The translations under genes and the position numbers were made by a program. The notes under the pieces were generated by a model. The model was not told the origin of the DNA, searched no databases, and worked only from the letters and a program-made list of their open reading frames with translations. Positions 35,357 to 44,737 of a stretch of 64,000 nucleotides of DNA are shown here, piece by piece. This DNA comes from Saccharothrix carnea (GTDB lineage: Bacteria; Actinomycetota; Actinomycetes; Mycobacteriales; Pseudonocardiaceae), in NCBI RefSeq assembly GCF_003014735.1, contig NZ_PYAX01000021.1, forward strand, positions 1 through 64,000, given 5' to 3'. Numbering within the stretch: position 1 is the first letter of the stretch; each line of letters begins with the position of its first letter.

Positions 35357-35595
35357 CTCCCACCGACGCCACCACGAACGGCTCTTCCTCCCCGGAGTCG
35401 CCGGGGACTGCTGCCAAACACCTCGGACACACCGGCTGCTGGGTCGCGCGGGCCCCGCACCGCCGCGCGGCCGGACCGATCACTCGACAAGGCGATCCGC
35501 GAGACGCCGCCGACCACGACGGCAATCACGCGAAGCCGACCGGGCCGGCGGCCGCGGGATCCGGCTTACCCACGTGGCCACCACCTCCACTGTGA
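35353..35595 (+). CDS. Small ORF coupled to the kinase gene
   Basis: 80 aa. ATG 35353 overlaps the stop of the NTPase gene (ATGA), the same coupling used by the three genes before it. The product is Pro/Gly/His-rich (SSPESPGTAAKHLGHTGCWV, later GPAAAGSGLPTWPPPPL) with no fold I can assign. It might be a small substrate or peptide of the operon or a chance frame. Confidence 0.35.
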   Translation: MTPTDATTNGSSSPESPGTAAKHLGHTGCWVARAPHRRAAGPITRQGDPRDAADHDGNHAKPTGPAAAGSGLPTWPPPPL

Positions 35596-35726
35596 CCGAC
35601 CGCAGTGCCCCCTTCGACCACCGGCCGGTCCGCACGCCGGCCGGACATGGTGCGGCGGGTGACGCGCAGCGCCGACCCCCGCGCGCCCGCACCCGCCGCA
35701 CCCCCTACAGCACACGAGGAACAGCC

Positions 35727-36581
35727 ATGCAAACCGACGAAAAGGACCCGACCCCGGTCAGGTTGAGCAGCGCACGCAGCCGCGAGCTGGGTGAGGAACT
35801 GCGCCGGATCCGCCACCACGTCAACATGTCCGCCTCCGCCACCGCCACGGCCCTGGGATGGTCACTGGGCAAGCTGTCCAAGCTGGAGACCGGCAGCCGC
35901 AGCACCAGTCCGTGGGAGATCGGCAGCCTGATCGGCCGCCTGGGCGCCGACAAACCCACCCGGGACCGGGTCCTGGCCATCGCCACCGAACCGGACACCG
36001 GAAGCTTCCTCCGCACGCACGACGGGTTTCCCGATGGCCTGGTCGCCCTGTGCCTGCACGAGCGGGCGGCACGTACCATCACCGCCTACGAACCGCTGAC
36101 CGTGCCGAGCCTGGCCCAGACCGAGGACTACGCCCACGCCCTGACCGGCGACCGCGCTCTCGTCCAGGCACGCATCACCCGTCAAGGGCTGCTGCGCCGC
36201 CCCGACGGCCCGGACACGGTCCTGTTCGTCCACGAGTCCGCGTTGCGTGCGGTGGTCGCAGGCCCCGCGACCATGCGGGACCAGATGCTGCACCTGACCC
36301 TGATGTGCGGATGGCCACGGGTCCGCGCCCGTCTGATCCCGGCGGCCGCGGGATTCCACGCCGCCCTCGGGCGGCCCGCCACGCTGCTCACCTTCGACGC
36401 GCCGACCCGGCCGCTGGCCCACGTGGAGATCGACACCGTGACCGTGTTCCAGGACGACCCCGACGCCGTGACCCGGTACGAGGCGAAGATGCGGCGCCTC
36501 GACGCGCTGGCCCTGTCCCCCGGACGCTCCCGCGACGTGTTCGCCCGCTGGGCCGACGTCTACGACCGGGAGGCCCGGTGA
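35727..36581 (+). CDS. XRE-family DUF5753 regulator
   Basis: 284 aa, ATG 35727 with CGAGGA upstream. HTH at ~17-70 (LGEELRRIRHHVNMSASATA, SLGKLSKLETGS). The remainder is a DUF5753 ligand-binding domain (YEPLTVPSLAQTEDYAHALT, VLFVHESALRAVVAGPATMR, LLTFDAPTRPLAHVEIDTVT). Such proteins usually pair with DUF397 partners; here the next gene is a Cys/His-rich protein instead. Confidence 0.85.
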   Translation: MQTDEKDPTPVRLSSARSRELGEELRRIRHHVNMSASATATALGWSLGKLSKLETGSRSTSPWEIGSLIGRLGADKPTRDRVLAIATEPDTGSFLRTHDGFPDGLVALCLHERAARTITAYEPLTVPSLAQTEDYAHALTGDRALVQARITRQGLLRRPDGPDTVLFVHESALRAVVAGPATMRDQMLHLTLMCGWPRVRARLIPAAAGFHAALGRPATLLTFDAPTRPLAHVEIDTVTVFQDDPDAVTRYEAKMRRLDALALSPGRSRDVFARWADVYDREAR

Positions 36582-36859
36582 TGCCGATACGACCGTTCCG
36601 CTGGCTGCCCCACAACCACAAGCGCCACGCCGTCGACGCCGACCTGGTCCCCCGCGACGAGACCCGCACCCTCTGCGGCGAAGAACTCGTCATCCCCACC
36701 ACACCGTGCACCAAAGACCAGTGGTGCTGGCCGACCTGCACCGAATGCGACGCACGATGGCGCACCGCGGAGGGCATCCTGCCGTTCCCACGCCGATCCA
36801 CCCCCACACCACACCCCCGACGCCCGGTCCCGACCACCGCCAAGGCCCACGCGCGGTGA
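36581..36859 (+). CDS. Small Cys/His-rich (zinc-finger-like) protein
   Basis: 92 aa; ATG 36581 overlaps the stop of the DUF5753 gene (TGATG). Conserved pattern: HAVDADLVPRDETRTLCGEE followed by PCTKDQWCWPTCTECDARWR, where Cys/His could bind zinc. The tail is Pro/Arg-rich. Similar small proteins accompany DUF5753 regulators in actinomycetes, where their function is unknown. Confidence 0.7.
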   Translation: MPIRPFRWLPHNHKRHAVDADLVPRDETRTLCGEELVIPTTPCTKDQWCWPTCTECDARWRTAEGILPFPRRSTPTPHPRRPVPTTAKAHAR

Positions 36860-36980
36860 CCGCCGGCCCACTGCCCTCCGGTCCACCGCGCGAGACGGTC
36901 CGAAGAGGCTGCGCGTGGAATCCGCGCAATCGCTCGCGTGGTGACGTCGGGGACGCACGGCAGCGGAAGGTGTGGCGGCG

Positions 36981-37232
36981 ATGTCCTACACCGTGCGCGT
37001 GAGATCCGCCGCGTTCACCGAAGCGATGCGCGCCCGGTTCGGCACCGAGTACAGGCTCGCTGCAGCGATGAGCGTCAACCGCTCCACCCTGAACCGCGTC
37101 CTCACCGGCTCACTACGCCCCGGGCCGGCATTCATCGCCGGCGCCCTCACCGCGTTCGCCCCGATCACGTTCGACGCCCTCTTCGACATCGTCGCCACAC
37201 CCGACACGACTCCCGACAGGTCCGCCCGGTGA
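36981..37232 (+). CDS. Small helix-turn-helix protein
   Basis: 83 aa from ATG 36981 with GGAAGG upstream; a GTG nine bases earlier is possible. RLAAAMSVNRSTLNRVLTGS is a Cro/C1-type HTH, and the rest predicts short helices. Its stop overlaps the start of the TPR gene (GTGA), so the pair is translated together. Confidence 0.65.
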   Translation: MSYTVRVRSAAFTEAMRARFGTEYRLAAAMSVNRSTLNRVLTGSLRPGPAFIAGALTAFAPITFDALFDIVATPDTTPDRSAR

Positions 37233-38032
37233 ACGACCCCAGACGCGCAGCCTCGCAGTTGCGCCGCGAACTGTCACAGGCCCGACACGACCCCGACCAT
37301 GGCGTCCGGTTCGAACCCGACCGCGTCCTGACCACCCTGCGCGCGGTGACGGGCCAGCCGGAGACCGCGGTCGCGCTGCTGGCCGAGGTCTGGCCCGCCA
37401 TCCCGACCGACACGGACCCCGCCTGGCTACAAGCGCTGTGCGAGGCCGGGACCGAACCAGCCGCAGCCCTACCGACGTCCCTGCTGTCGGCGGTGGCATT
37501 CCGCCGCGCCGCCCACACCCTGCGTACCCGAGGACTACTCCGCCTCGCCGCCCACCAGGGCATGCGTGAACTGGCCGTCCATCGAGTCCGCGATGACGAC
37601 CCCGGTGCCACCGCCGCGGCCCTGCACGACCTGGCTCGGACCTACCGCGCCCAAGGGCGCCTGCACAAAGTCATCGACTGCGCCGACGAAACACTGGAAA
37701 CCCACCAACGACACCACAACCAGCCCAGCACCGCCCACACCCTGGCACACCTCGGCACCCTGATGATCGAGGTCGGACGGCACGACTCGGCGGTCAAGTA
37801 CCTCACCCGCGCCGACAAGGCGCTCGAACAACTACCCGACCCCATCCGACGAGCCGAATGCCTGGTCGACCTCGGCCGCGCACTGTGGCTGTCGGGCAAC
37901 CACACCACCGCCCACCGCGCGTTCAACCGCGCCCTGGCCGTGGCGATCGGCCTCGACGACGCTGTCGCGCACCGGATCCGCGACGCCGTGACGGAGGCCA
38001 GACAAACACCGTCCATCGCGGACGCGGATTGA
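37229..38032 (+). CDS. TPR protein paired with the small HTH protein
   Basis: 267 aa from GTG 37229, in GTGA overlap with the HTH gene. Helical repeats fill most of it (GATAAALHDLARTYRAQGRL, AHTLAHLGTLMIEVGRHDSA, RAECLVDLGRALWLSGNHTT). The HTH and the TPR part, normally one polypeptide in actinobacterial regulators, are split into two coupled genes. A sensor-regulator pair is likely. Confidence 0.65.
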   Translation: MNDPRRAASQLRRELSQARHDPDHGVRFEPDRVLTTLRAVTGQPETAVALLAEVWPAIPTDTDPAWLQALCEAGTEPAAALPTSLLSAVAFRRAAHTLRTRGLLRLAAHQGMRELAVHRVRDDDPGATAAALHDLARTYRAQGRLHKVIDCADETLETHQRHHNQPSTAHTLAHLGTLMIEVGRHDSAVKYLTRADKALEQLPDPIRRAECLVDLGRALWLSGNHTTAHRAFNRALAVAIGLDDAVAHRIRDAVTEARQTPSIADAD

Positions 38033-38067
38033 TCGACACCGTCACACAACGCCGTCGTTTCGAGGGT

Positions 38068-38271
38068 TCACGCACCCCAGGGGTAGTAAGCGCTATGGGC
38101 ATCGAAAGCCCGGTTGAGCTCCGCGTCGGTCGCCAACTCGTCCACCACCACCGACGCCACGGCCGCCAGCCCGGCGACGTCGAGCACACTGTAGACGGCG
38201 TGGGTGATAGCCGCGTAGCGCTCCGCCGGAACATCCAGCGGCAACGTGACCTTTATCCTACGGTGATCCAT
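38068..38271 (-). CDS. Small hypothetical protein (67 aa)
   Basis: ATG 38271. The product MDHRRIKVTLPLDVPAERYA... with VVVDELATDAELNRAFDAHS looks like a compact soluble protein. It is convergent with the TPR gene. No homologue is known to me and the call rests on composition. Confidence 0.4.
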   Translation of the reverse strand: MDHRRIKVTLPLDVPAERYAAITHAVYSVLDVAGLAAVASVVVDELATDAELNRAFDAHSAYYPWGA

Positions 38272-38458
38272 AGGCGAAGCGTGCCGGTGGACCACAGGGG
38301 CGAACAAGCATGTACGACTGGCTCTTTCGGGTCTACTTCACCGCTCAATCCGCCTCCACCAACGCTCCAACCCACCGACAACGAGAACACACTCTCGCCC
38401 AACCGCCGACGTCGCCGCCCTCGACGGCTCACCCACCGCAGCACGGGGTAGACCAACG

Positions 38459-38494
38459 CCGGTTAGGCGTTCAGTAAACTGAACGCCTAACCGG
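38459..38494. repeat. Perfect 16-bp inverted repeat with 4-nt loop
   Basis: CCGGTTAGGCGTTCAG (38459-38474) is exactly repeated in reverse complement at 38479-38494 around TAAA; weaker pairing continues outward. It lies 133 bp beyond the stop of the defence operon and may be its terminator, a protein-binding palindrome or the edge of a mobile unit. The 356-bp gap 38272-38627 holds nothing else I can support. Confidence 0.75.
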
Positions 38495-38627
38495 TGTTCC
38501 TCGCACCGTTGTTGCCAGCATCTCTGCAGATTGCAAGGTCTGGCTCGCATCGGACGTCAAGAAGTGGGCCAACCGCACCCGAAGCAAGGGCAACTGACTC
38601 GCTGGTCCCGCGCATGGAAGGCGGCCG

Positions 38628-41600
38628 CTACTCCACACTCCAGTCCACGAAGCCGAGCGTCTTCAGGTTCTCCTTGAGCGCCGTCACCTGGTCCGGCGTG
38701 AGTTTGTCGAGCCCGACACTCTCGATGTCGACGGTGATGCTGATCTGCACGTCGTTCGCAGCAAACAACGGCGTGATGATCTCGTCGCTGATCAAGCTTA
38801 TGTCGCGGACTGGACGGGACGGATCGAGCGCTTTGGTGGCATGGAACTTCGTCGCCTTGATCGGGCGCGTCGACGATGAGCCCGGCGTGACGACCTGGGT
38901 GCCGGGCTTGCCCGGTGTCTGGACGGCCGGCCCTGCGGAGCCAGCCGGGGAGGTTGTGGCCGGGCCTGTCTTTGCCTGCGCTGCCGCGAGCTCGTCGGCA
39001 ATCTGCTTCTGCGCGACGGCTGGATCGACGATGAGCCCCGACGTGCTCACTGCGGGCGGTGGCTCCGTGATGGTCAGGCCGCGGTAGCGGCCGTCTTCGA
39101 CCCCGTCGGCGTAGGCAAAGCCGTCCTGCTCCAGGAGGAGCACGTCGGTCATCCGCTTGACTGCCGTGTGGATGACGCCGTGATCACGCACCCGTGGCAT
39201 GAAGAGGTACTGGGTGAAGTAGCCGCAGAGGGTACTCACCTGGACGTGCGGCTGCTCGTCCCAAAGCTTCAGCTTGTCGATCTGCTGGCGCAGGAGCGAC
39301 GCTGCGTAAGACTTGAGAACGAACTCGGTCGTTTCGGCCTTCTTGGTGACGCGCTCCGCGAGCGTGCCGTTGCCATTCATGATGATCGTCTCCAGCTCAA
39401 CCGCGGCAGAGCCGGCTTCCTGGTATGGAACAATGATCCACTTATAGGTCTGGCGGATCGTGTCGGAGACTGCCCTCGTCGCCTGGGAGAGACGGCCCTC
39501 GACGACGGTGATGTTGTGCTGGTCGAGGTTCAGCTCGCGGACCCGCTGCTTCACCGACTGCCACGCCATCATGCGACGCAACACCGAGTCGAGCGTGTCG
39601 ACCCGGTCGATGTCAGCGGCGAGAAAAACGAGCGCGTTCTTGTGAATGCGCGGCTGACCGCCACGGCGTGCAAGAAACTCCTGTGCGGCGTCGGCGGCCG
39701 TGGACTTTGCTTTCTTCGAGTGACACCGGTCGAGGCCGAAGATGACGAGCGCAGCGGTCGGCTCGTCCTCCACGTCGGCCGTGCCGCTGGGAACCCTGTG
39801 CACCCTGGCGAAGATGCCTCGGTCATTCTCCTCCCGCAGGATGCGGGTGAGCTCGGCATGAACCTCGGTAACGTCATAACCGTCTGCGATCTCCTGGACT
39901 AACCGGGAGACGGTCTGCTGGAGCGAGAGCCAGTAGCGGTCCTGATCGCGGTTCATGTACTTGCCGCGGTCGGCGAGCTGCCGGAGTGCGTCGGTGACGT
40001 GCGCAGGGTTGTCCGTCGGATACGTCGCCCCGAGGACCACGCGCTTTTGCTCGATGCCGCCGATCGCGGTGCTGCCACCCGTGCGGGCGTTCTTGCTCAC
40101 GCTCGGGGCGGTGCCCAGGAACACGACCCGGGCGACGCGCTTGCCGGCCATCGACTTCCCCAGGAGCGGGATGTCGGTATCGATGCTGTGCGCGGTCGAG
40201 CCGGAACCGGCGATATCGGCGTCGACGATGGGCTTCCACGGGTCGTCGAGGTGGCTGGTGATCTCCTCAAAGACCTTTGTGTCGTCCAGCGGGATGCTCG
40301 CGGGCATGATCAGGGCAGATTGGTCGCCGCGCACCCACAGAGCGTGGACAACGGTCGCCATGAGTCGTAGGACGCCTCGGGTACGCTGGAACCGTTCCAG
40401 CGTCGACCAGTCCTGGTAGAGCCGGTTGAACAACTCCGGGTGGATCGGGTAGGCGGCGCGCATCACATAACGGTATTGCGGCTGCTGAACCTCGCTCGGG
40501 ACCGCGTTCGCGTGCCGGCGGTAGTGGTCCTCGAACTTCGCTACGACCAAATCGCGGGCGTGGCTGCCCTCGTTGGCCAGCGGCTTGAAGAGCCGCCGGC
40601 GGACGATCTCGTAGGACTCCTCCACCGTCGCGGGCTGCCACGGCGTCTCGACGCGATGGATGACCGACCGCAGGCTCCGCAGGGCTTCCAATCCAGGGGT
40701 CCCACCGATCTCGTGCGCGTTGTCGACGATGCCGTCGCCCATGTCGCGTACCGAGTCCGACGCTGGCAGGGACACGACTAGCAGCGCGTTGTCGACCGCC
40801 TTGACAGCCTCCGTCAGCGACTGGGCGAAGGTCTGGTGCGCGTCGAAGGTCCCCCCAGCGTAGGGCTTCTCCGTGCCATGCGAATAGAGCTGCCTCACGT
40901 AGGCGACCCACTCATCGACGAGCACGACACACGGCGAGTAGGCCGCGAGCAGCGCGGCGAGCTCCGTGGTCGGCGGCGGGACTCCGTTGTCGTCGTACCG
41001 CGCGACGCGGGCGTAGCCCTCCTTGCCGCCGAGTTGCCAGGCCAACTCGCCCCACATCGTGCTGACGAAGGTGCCGTCCAACTTCTCAGTGCCGAGCACG
41101 GAAAGGTCATTGCCGACGATCACCGCCCGGTGGACACGGCCAGGGACGTCGGCCACGCCTACTTCGTCACAGATCTCGCGTACGCCGAGCAGGGAATCGG
41201 CCGAGGTACCTCCGGCGAGGTGGTAGACGGCGATCTCCGAGTGGGTCTTGCCGCCGCCGAACGTCGTCATCAGGTCGATCACCGGCTCGCCACCCGCGCC
41301 GTTGAGACGCTGCAGCGTCTGCGCCAGCAAGTACCTAAGACCGCGCGTGATGTAGGTCCGCTCGAAGAACTGCACCGGGTCGCCATACTCCGGGCGCGCG
41401 ACCCCAAGTGCGACCTGGCGGAGGTCGGCGGCGAACTGCGCGAGCTGAAACGTCCCCTTCATGACATCGTCGTGCGGCTCGGCGACATCGCGCCACGCAG
41501 GTAGACCGCCCGTGTCCAGCCGAACCGTGAGCTGTCGCTCCGCTGTGGCCTGATACTGCTTCTGGTCCTTCTCGAAACGGAGCCGGCGCAGTTCCCGTCG

Positions 41601-41999
41601 CAGTTCGTCGACCTCGTCTGCTGGATTCACAGCGCCGATCTGCCGCAGCATGTGCTCACCATCGGACAGCACTCGCTCCGCCTGCTCGTCACTGAACTTG
41701 CCGCCGTGGGCCCATTGCTTCCGCGCGTCCCAGAGCGCCGACACGCAGCGCTTCGCCTCGTACGACACATGTTGGCAGAAGAGCGACTGCCACTGCTTGT
41801 CGAACACCCAGAACAGGTATGACGGATCATCGGTCTGATCGGCGAACTCCCGAGGTCCGGTTCCCGCAACCGCGCGGATCTGCGCCTGCCAAGTCTCACC
41901 GTACTTTCGCATCAAGAGGTCGGTCATCCACGGTCCGAGCCCCGCTGAGACAAGGTCAAGGACCCTTCCCACGCGCTCCTTGTTCGACAATGCAGCCAC
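38628..41999 (-). CDS. DUF499-family ATPase with N-terminal HEPN (Swt1-like) domain
   Basis: 1123 aa, GTG start overlapping the methylase stop by one base. Residues ~1-125 resemble the Swt1-type HEPN domain: VGRVLDLVSAGLGPWMTDLL, then DARKQWAHGGKF, in which RKQWAH (Arg93-His98) is an intact RX4H ribonuclease motif. The large ATPase part has P-loop TTFGGGKTHSE (246-255) and Walker B CVVLVDEWVAYVR, as in DUF499/COG1483 proteins. It is the third gene of a helicase-methylase-ATPase operon. The HEPN motif suggests an RNA-cleaving arm controlled by the ATPase. The C-terminal ~60 residues form a small extra domain. Confidence 0.8.
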   Translation of the reverse strand: MAALSNKERVGRVLDLVSAGLGPWMTDLLMRKYGETWQAQIRAVAGTGPREFADQTDDPSYLFWVFDKQWQSLFCQHVSYEAKRCVSALWDARKQWAHGGKFSDEQAERVLSDGEHMLRQIGAVNPADEVDELRRELRRLRFEKDQKQYQATAERQLTVRLDTGGLPAWRDVAEPHDDVMKGTFQLAQFAADLRQVALGVARPEYGDPVQFFERTYITRGLRYLLAQTLQRLNGAGGEPVIDLMTTFGGGKTHSEIAVYHLAGGTSADSLLGVREICDEVGVADVPGRVHRAVIVGNDLSVLGTEKLDGTFVSTMWGELAWQLGGKEGYARVARYDDNGVPPPTTELAALLAAYSPCVVLVDEWVAYVRQLYSHGTEKPYAGGTFDAHQTFAQSLTEAVKAVDNALLVVSLPASDSVRDMGDGIVDNAHEIGGTPGLEALRSLRSVIHRVETPWQPATVEESYEIVRRRLFKPLANEGSHARDLVVAKFEDHYRRHANAVPSEVQQPQYRYVMRAAYPIHPELFNRLYQDWSTLERFQRTRGVLRLMATVVHALWVRGDQSALIMPASIPLDDTKVFEEITSHLDDPWKPIVDADIAGSGSTAHSIDTDIPLLGKSMAGKRVARVVFLGTAPSVSKNARTGGSTAIGGIEQKRVVLGATYPTDNPAHVTDALRQLADRGKYMNRDQDRYWLSLQQTVSRLVQEIADGYDVTEVHAELTRILREENDRGIFARVHRVPSGTADVEDEPTAALVIFGLDRCHSKKAKSTAADAAQEFLARRGGQPRIHKNALVFLAADIDRVDTLDSVLRRMMAWQSVKQRVRELNLDQHNITVVEGRLSQATRAVSDTIRQTYKWIIVPYQEAGSAAVELETIIMNGNGTLAERVTKKAETTEFVLKSYAASLLRQQIDKLKLWDEQPHVQVSTLCGYFTQYLFMPRVRDHGVIHTAVKRMTDVLLLEQDGFAYADGVEDGRYRGLTITEPPPAVSTSGLIVDPAVAQKQIADELAAAQAKTGPATTSPAGSAGPAVQTPGKPGTQVVTPGSSSTRPIKATKFHATKALDPSRPVRDISLISDEIITPLFAANDVQISITVDIESVGLDKLTPDQVTALKENLKTLGFVDWSVE

Positions 42000-44737
42000 T
42001 AGAACAATCCGTCCTTCTCTGTCGCTGAGATTGCGAGTAGGTCTGACCAGCTGCCGATAAGCGCGTTGTAGCGTTCTTGGTCCCTGGTCCAGCCCTTCCG
42101 CGCGGCGATCGCGTGCAGCCGGTACACAAGCGATTGGGCGGAGTCTCGGAACGTACCCAACTCGCCCATCAGCCGTCCGGCGTCCCGTGTACCGCCACCG
42201 TCGATCAGGCGATCCGCAAGGTGGTGCACCGCCTCCCAGGCGGTAGGCCGGGTATCCTCATTGGGTGTCCAGGTGCGGTCCATCGGCTCAGCGCCCAGTA
42301 CCGCTACGAATCCCGGCTTCGGGTAACCAACCACTCCCGCACGCTTCAACTCATCGACGGAGATTCCCTGCGGCCGTGCCAAGTGGTCGGCTTCACCGAA
42401 GGCGGCAGCCGTCCAGCCGTGGCGCTCCCACCATGAAACGGCAAACCGGGAGTAGGGATCCAGTTCACCTTCCTGCTCATCTAGGACCTCCCCCAACGCA
42501 GCGCTGATAAGCCGTAGCGCCTGCTCGACGGGCACTGCCTTGCCTGCCTGGTCTAGGACCTGGCGATAACGGGAGTACACCTGCATTCCTGGACCCATTG
42601 CGGCTTGCGCTAGATCAACTGGGAGGATGCCCGCCGCTTGAAAGTCTTGAACTGCTGGCTTGAGTTCACGCCGAAGGGATCGGTTGAACTCGCCCAGCGA
42701 ACACGAGCCAGCGGTGAGCGGACGTGGGCGGCAGACCATGACTACGTACGTCGCTACTGCGTTCGTACCTTGTCCAATCATGCGTGTGCTGCCTGTGCCG
42801 TGAATGGGCCATGTGCCGGTAACCTCCAAGTCTGCCTGCACCATCGCCGTGAGAATCGACGACCAGCGCGTCTCTTCTTCTCGGCCCCCCTTCTGTTCTT
42901 TGCTGGCGTAAACGACGAGCATCGGAAGATCCGGAGCCATCGATCGCTGAAGGTTCCTGAAAGTCTCGGTGAACCCTTCGATGAAGTAAGTACGAGCTGC
43001 AGCGGGGTTGTTCGAGTGATGCGCGGCCACTGCAGTCAGTTCGCCATGACGGGGAGCTGCAATCGTTTGATAAAGATCGGGATGGACATCGCGTAGTGCG
43101 AGGCGGTGCCAGATATAGAAGTAGTCCGATAGGTCCGCGTAGCCGATGGCATCGAAGTAGGGCGGGTCTGTCGCGACTAGGGCCGGCTCAGGTGGACTGC
43201 TGGAACGAGCGTCTGCCCGCCGTACTTGCCCATTCCCACTAGGCGCGTAAACAAGAGAATCAAGAACTGTCGGAAGTGAGCTCGCCCAGGTGCCTCCCTC
43301 GCCAACTGCGTCCAACTCGGGAAAGTCCCATGTCATCGGGACGTCGTTTCGACCAAAGGCAGCATTAAATCGCGTTGTTGTGCCATCGCTCTTGACTGTC
43401 ACACGAGCTTGGGTGGAGTTACTCATCGCCAGTCGCCCAAGAGCCAGACCCAGCAGGGTTGCCACTGCGTCCGCCCAGTCGCGACTGCCGCCGTCCTTCA
43501 TTACTCGCTCATGTACTTGCGCGACGAGTTCGGCAAATGTGGTCAGTGTCAGAAGTTGACGACGTGTGTACAGGTCCGCCTGATGCTTCAGCCCGAAGCG
43601 GGGTCCGGAGAACCAGCGCGGGATATTGGGGAGCGGAATATTCGGGAAGTCTTCTATGGCCGGAACGCTCGCGGCCGCGTCGATCTCGTCCTGTGACGGA
43701 GCGCGGTGGTGCCGTCGACCCTCCTTCTCCACAATGACCGCCGTCATCCGAAGGCCCATGCGGCCAGCGGAACCCTCGGCAGCGACGTACGCCTCATCGA
43801 GCACGCCTGGGCAGGCGACGCATACGAAGGCAGCCCCTCTGCCGACCTTCGGCGGTTCGGGAGCCTCGCCCGCCCTTTGTCCGCTTATCACTCTCAATAC
43901 GAGCTGGCCGTCCTGGACTGAGGGCTCGATCCAGGCGCGCTCCCCAGCCTTCTTCGACAGCCACCAAGACGTAGTCAACACCGTCTCGATACCGCAGGTC
44001 GGATTCGGGCACTTGATTGTGCGAGCCCAGAGCCAAGCGATAGGCTTCTCATCAGAATGGAGCGGATAGTAGACTTGAAGCTTCTCCCACGCCTGGGCGC
44101 GGATCAAGGCGGCATAGAAGGAGACATCCGCCTTGATCCCCTCGTACTCGGGGTAAATATGCTTACCGGAGGAGGCGTCGAATAGGCTGTTTTCCCTCGC
44201 GGAGGAGACGCCTCTAGGACGCTTGCGGCCCGGTCGAGGAGCATCCCGTGCGTGCAGCGGCTGCATGCCGTGGACCCTGGGCAGAAGTTCCGTCAGCGTG
44301 CGGGTGATCAGCGCAGGAACCGGATTGAGGTCAGTGCCGTAGGTCGGCAACCCGAGCCTCTGCCCTTCTACAAGAGTCGATCCGCCGCCACAAAAGGGAT
44401 CGAATACCGTTGGGAGACCATTCGGGAACTGCGACAGCAGGATACGCTGTGCCTCGGACATGGAGTCGGCGTCAGGCAGATCCGCCATATTCGCCACGAG
44501 CCGCTTGATGAGGTCCAGCAGGTATGCACGCTTCTCTTCATCACCAGGGTCATCCACAAGAGCAGCAAAGAGAAGCGCGCGCCAAGCCGGTAGGGGCGCA
44601 GGCGCGAACCACTTGTGCAAATTCCGAATTGTGCCGCTCTTGCGCTCCTTATCAGCCTTGCACGCGGCGTTGATCTCGGCGAGCGGCATGGCGACCTCGA
44701 TGAGCTTCTTCTTCCTCGGCGACTGAGCGGTGCTCAC
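41999..44737 (-). CDS. DUF1156-family N6-adenine DNA methyltransferase
   Basis: 912 aa from GTG 44737, in GTGA overlap with the helicase stop; a frame extension to 44800 exists. DUF1156 region: MPLAEINAACKADKERKSGT and NLHKWFAPAPLPAWRALLFA. SAM motif I is DPFCGGGST (113-121); catalytic DPPY at 524-527 (VATDPPYFDAIGYADLSDYF). Cys pairs CPNPTC (~243) and CVAC (~306) form a zinc ribbon, as in COG1743. The enzyme should mark host DNA for the nuclease-helicase partner. The composition has lower GC than flanking genes, suggesting transfer. Confidence 0.88.
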   Translation of the reverse strand: MSTAQSPRKKKLIEVAMPLAEINAACKADKERKSGTIRNLHKWFAPAPLPAWRALLFAALVDDPGDEEKRAYLLDLIKRLVANMADLPDADSMSEAQRILLSQFPNGLPTVFDPFCGGGSTLVEGQRLGLPTYGTDLNPVPALITRTLTELLPRVHGMQPLHARDAPRPGRKRPRGVSSARENSLFDASSGKHIYPEYEGIKADVSFYAALIRAQAWEKLQVYYPLHSDEKPIAWLWARTIKCPNPTCGIETVLTTSWWLSKKAGERAWIEPSVQDGQLVLRVISGQRAGEAPEPPKVGRGAAFVCVACPGVLDEAYVAAEGSAGRMGLRMTAVIVEKEGRRHHRAPSQDEIDAAASVPAIEDFPNIPLPNIPRWFSGPRFGLKHQADLYTRRQLLTLTTFAELVAQVHERVMKDGGSRDWADAVATLLGLALGRLAMSNSTQARVTVKSDGTTTRFNAAFGRNDVPMTWDFPELDAVGEGGTWASSLPTVLDSLVYAPSGNGQVRRADARSSSPPEPALVATDPPYFDAIGYADLSDYFYIWHRLALRDVHPDLYQTIAAPRHGELTAVAAHHSNNPAAARTYFIEGFTETFRNLQRSMAPDLPMLVVYASKEQKGGREEETRWSSILTAMVQADLEVTGTWPIHGTGSTRMIGQGTNAVATYVVMVCRPRPLTAGSCSLGEFNRSLRRELKPAVQDFQAAGILPVDLAQAAMGPGMQVYSRYRQVLDQAGKAVPVEQALRLISAALGEVLDEQEGELDPYSRFAVSWWERHGWTAAAFGEADHLARPQGISVDELKRAGVVGYPKPGFVAVLGAEPMDRTWTPNEDTRPTAWEAVHHLADRLIDGGGTRDAGRLMGELGTFRDSAQSLVYRLHAIAARKGWTRDQERYNALIGSWSDLLAISATEKDGLF

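Noticed and set aside
34076-36859. Long Arg/Pro-rich frames overlapping the exonuclease, kinase and DUF5753 genes
   Set aside because: They are alternative frames of genes with clear motifs; only the parts after the true starts are coding.
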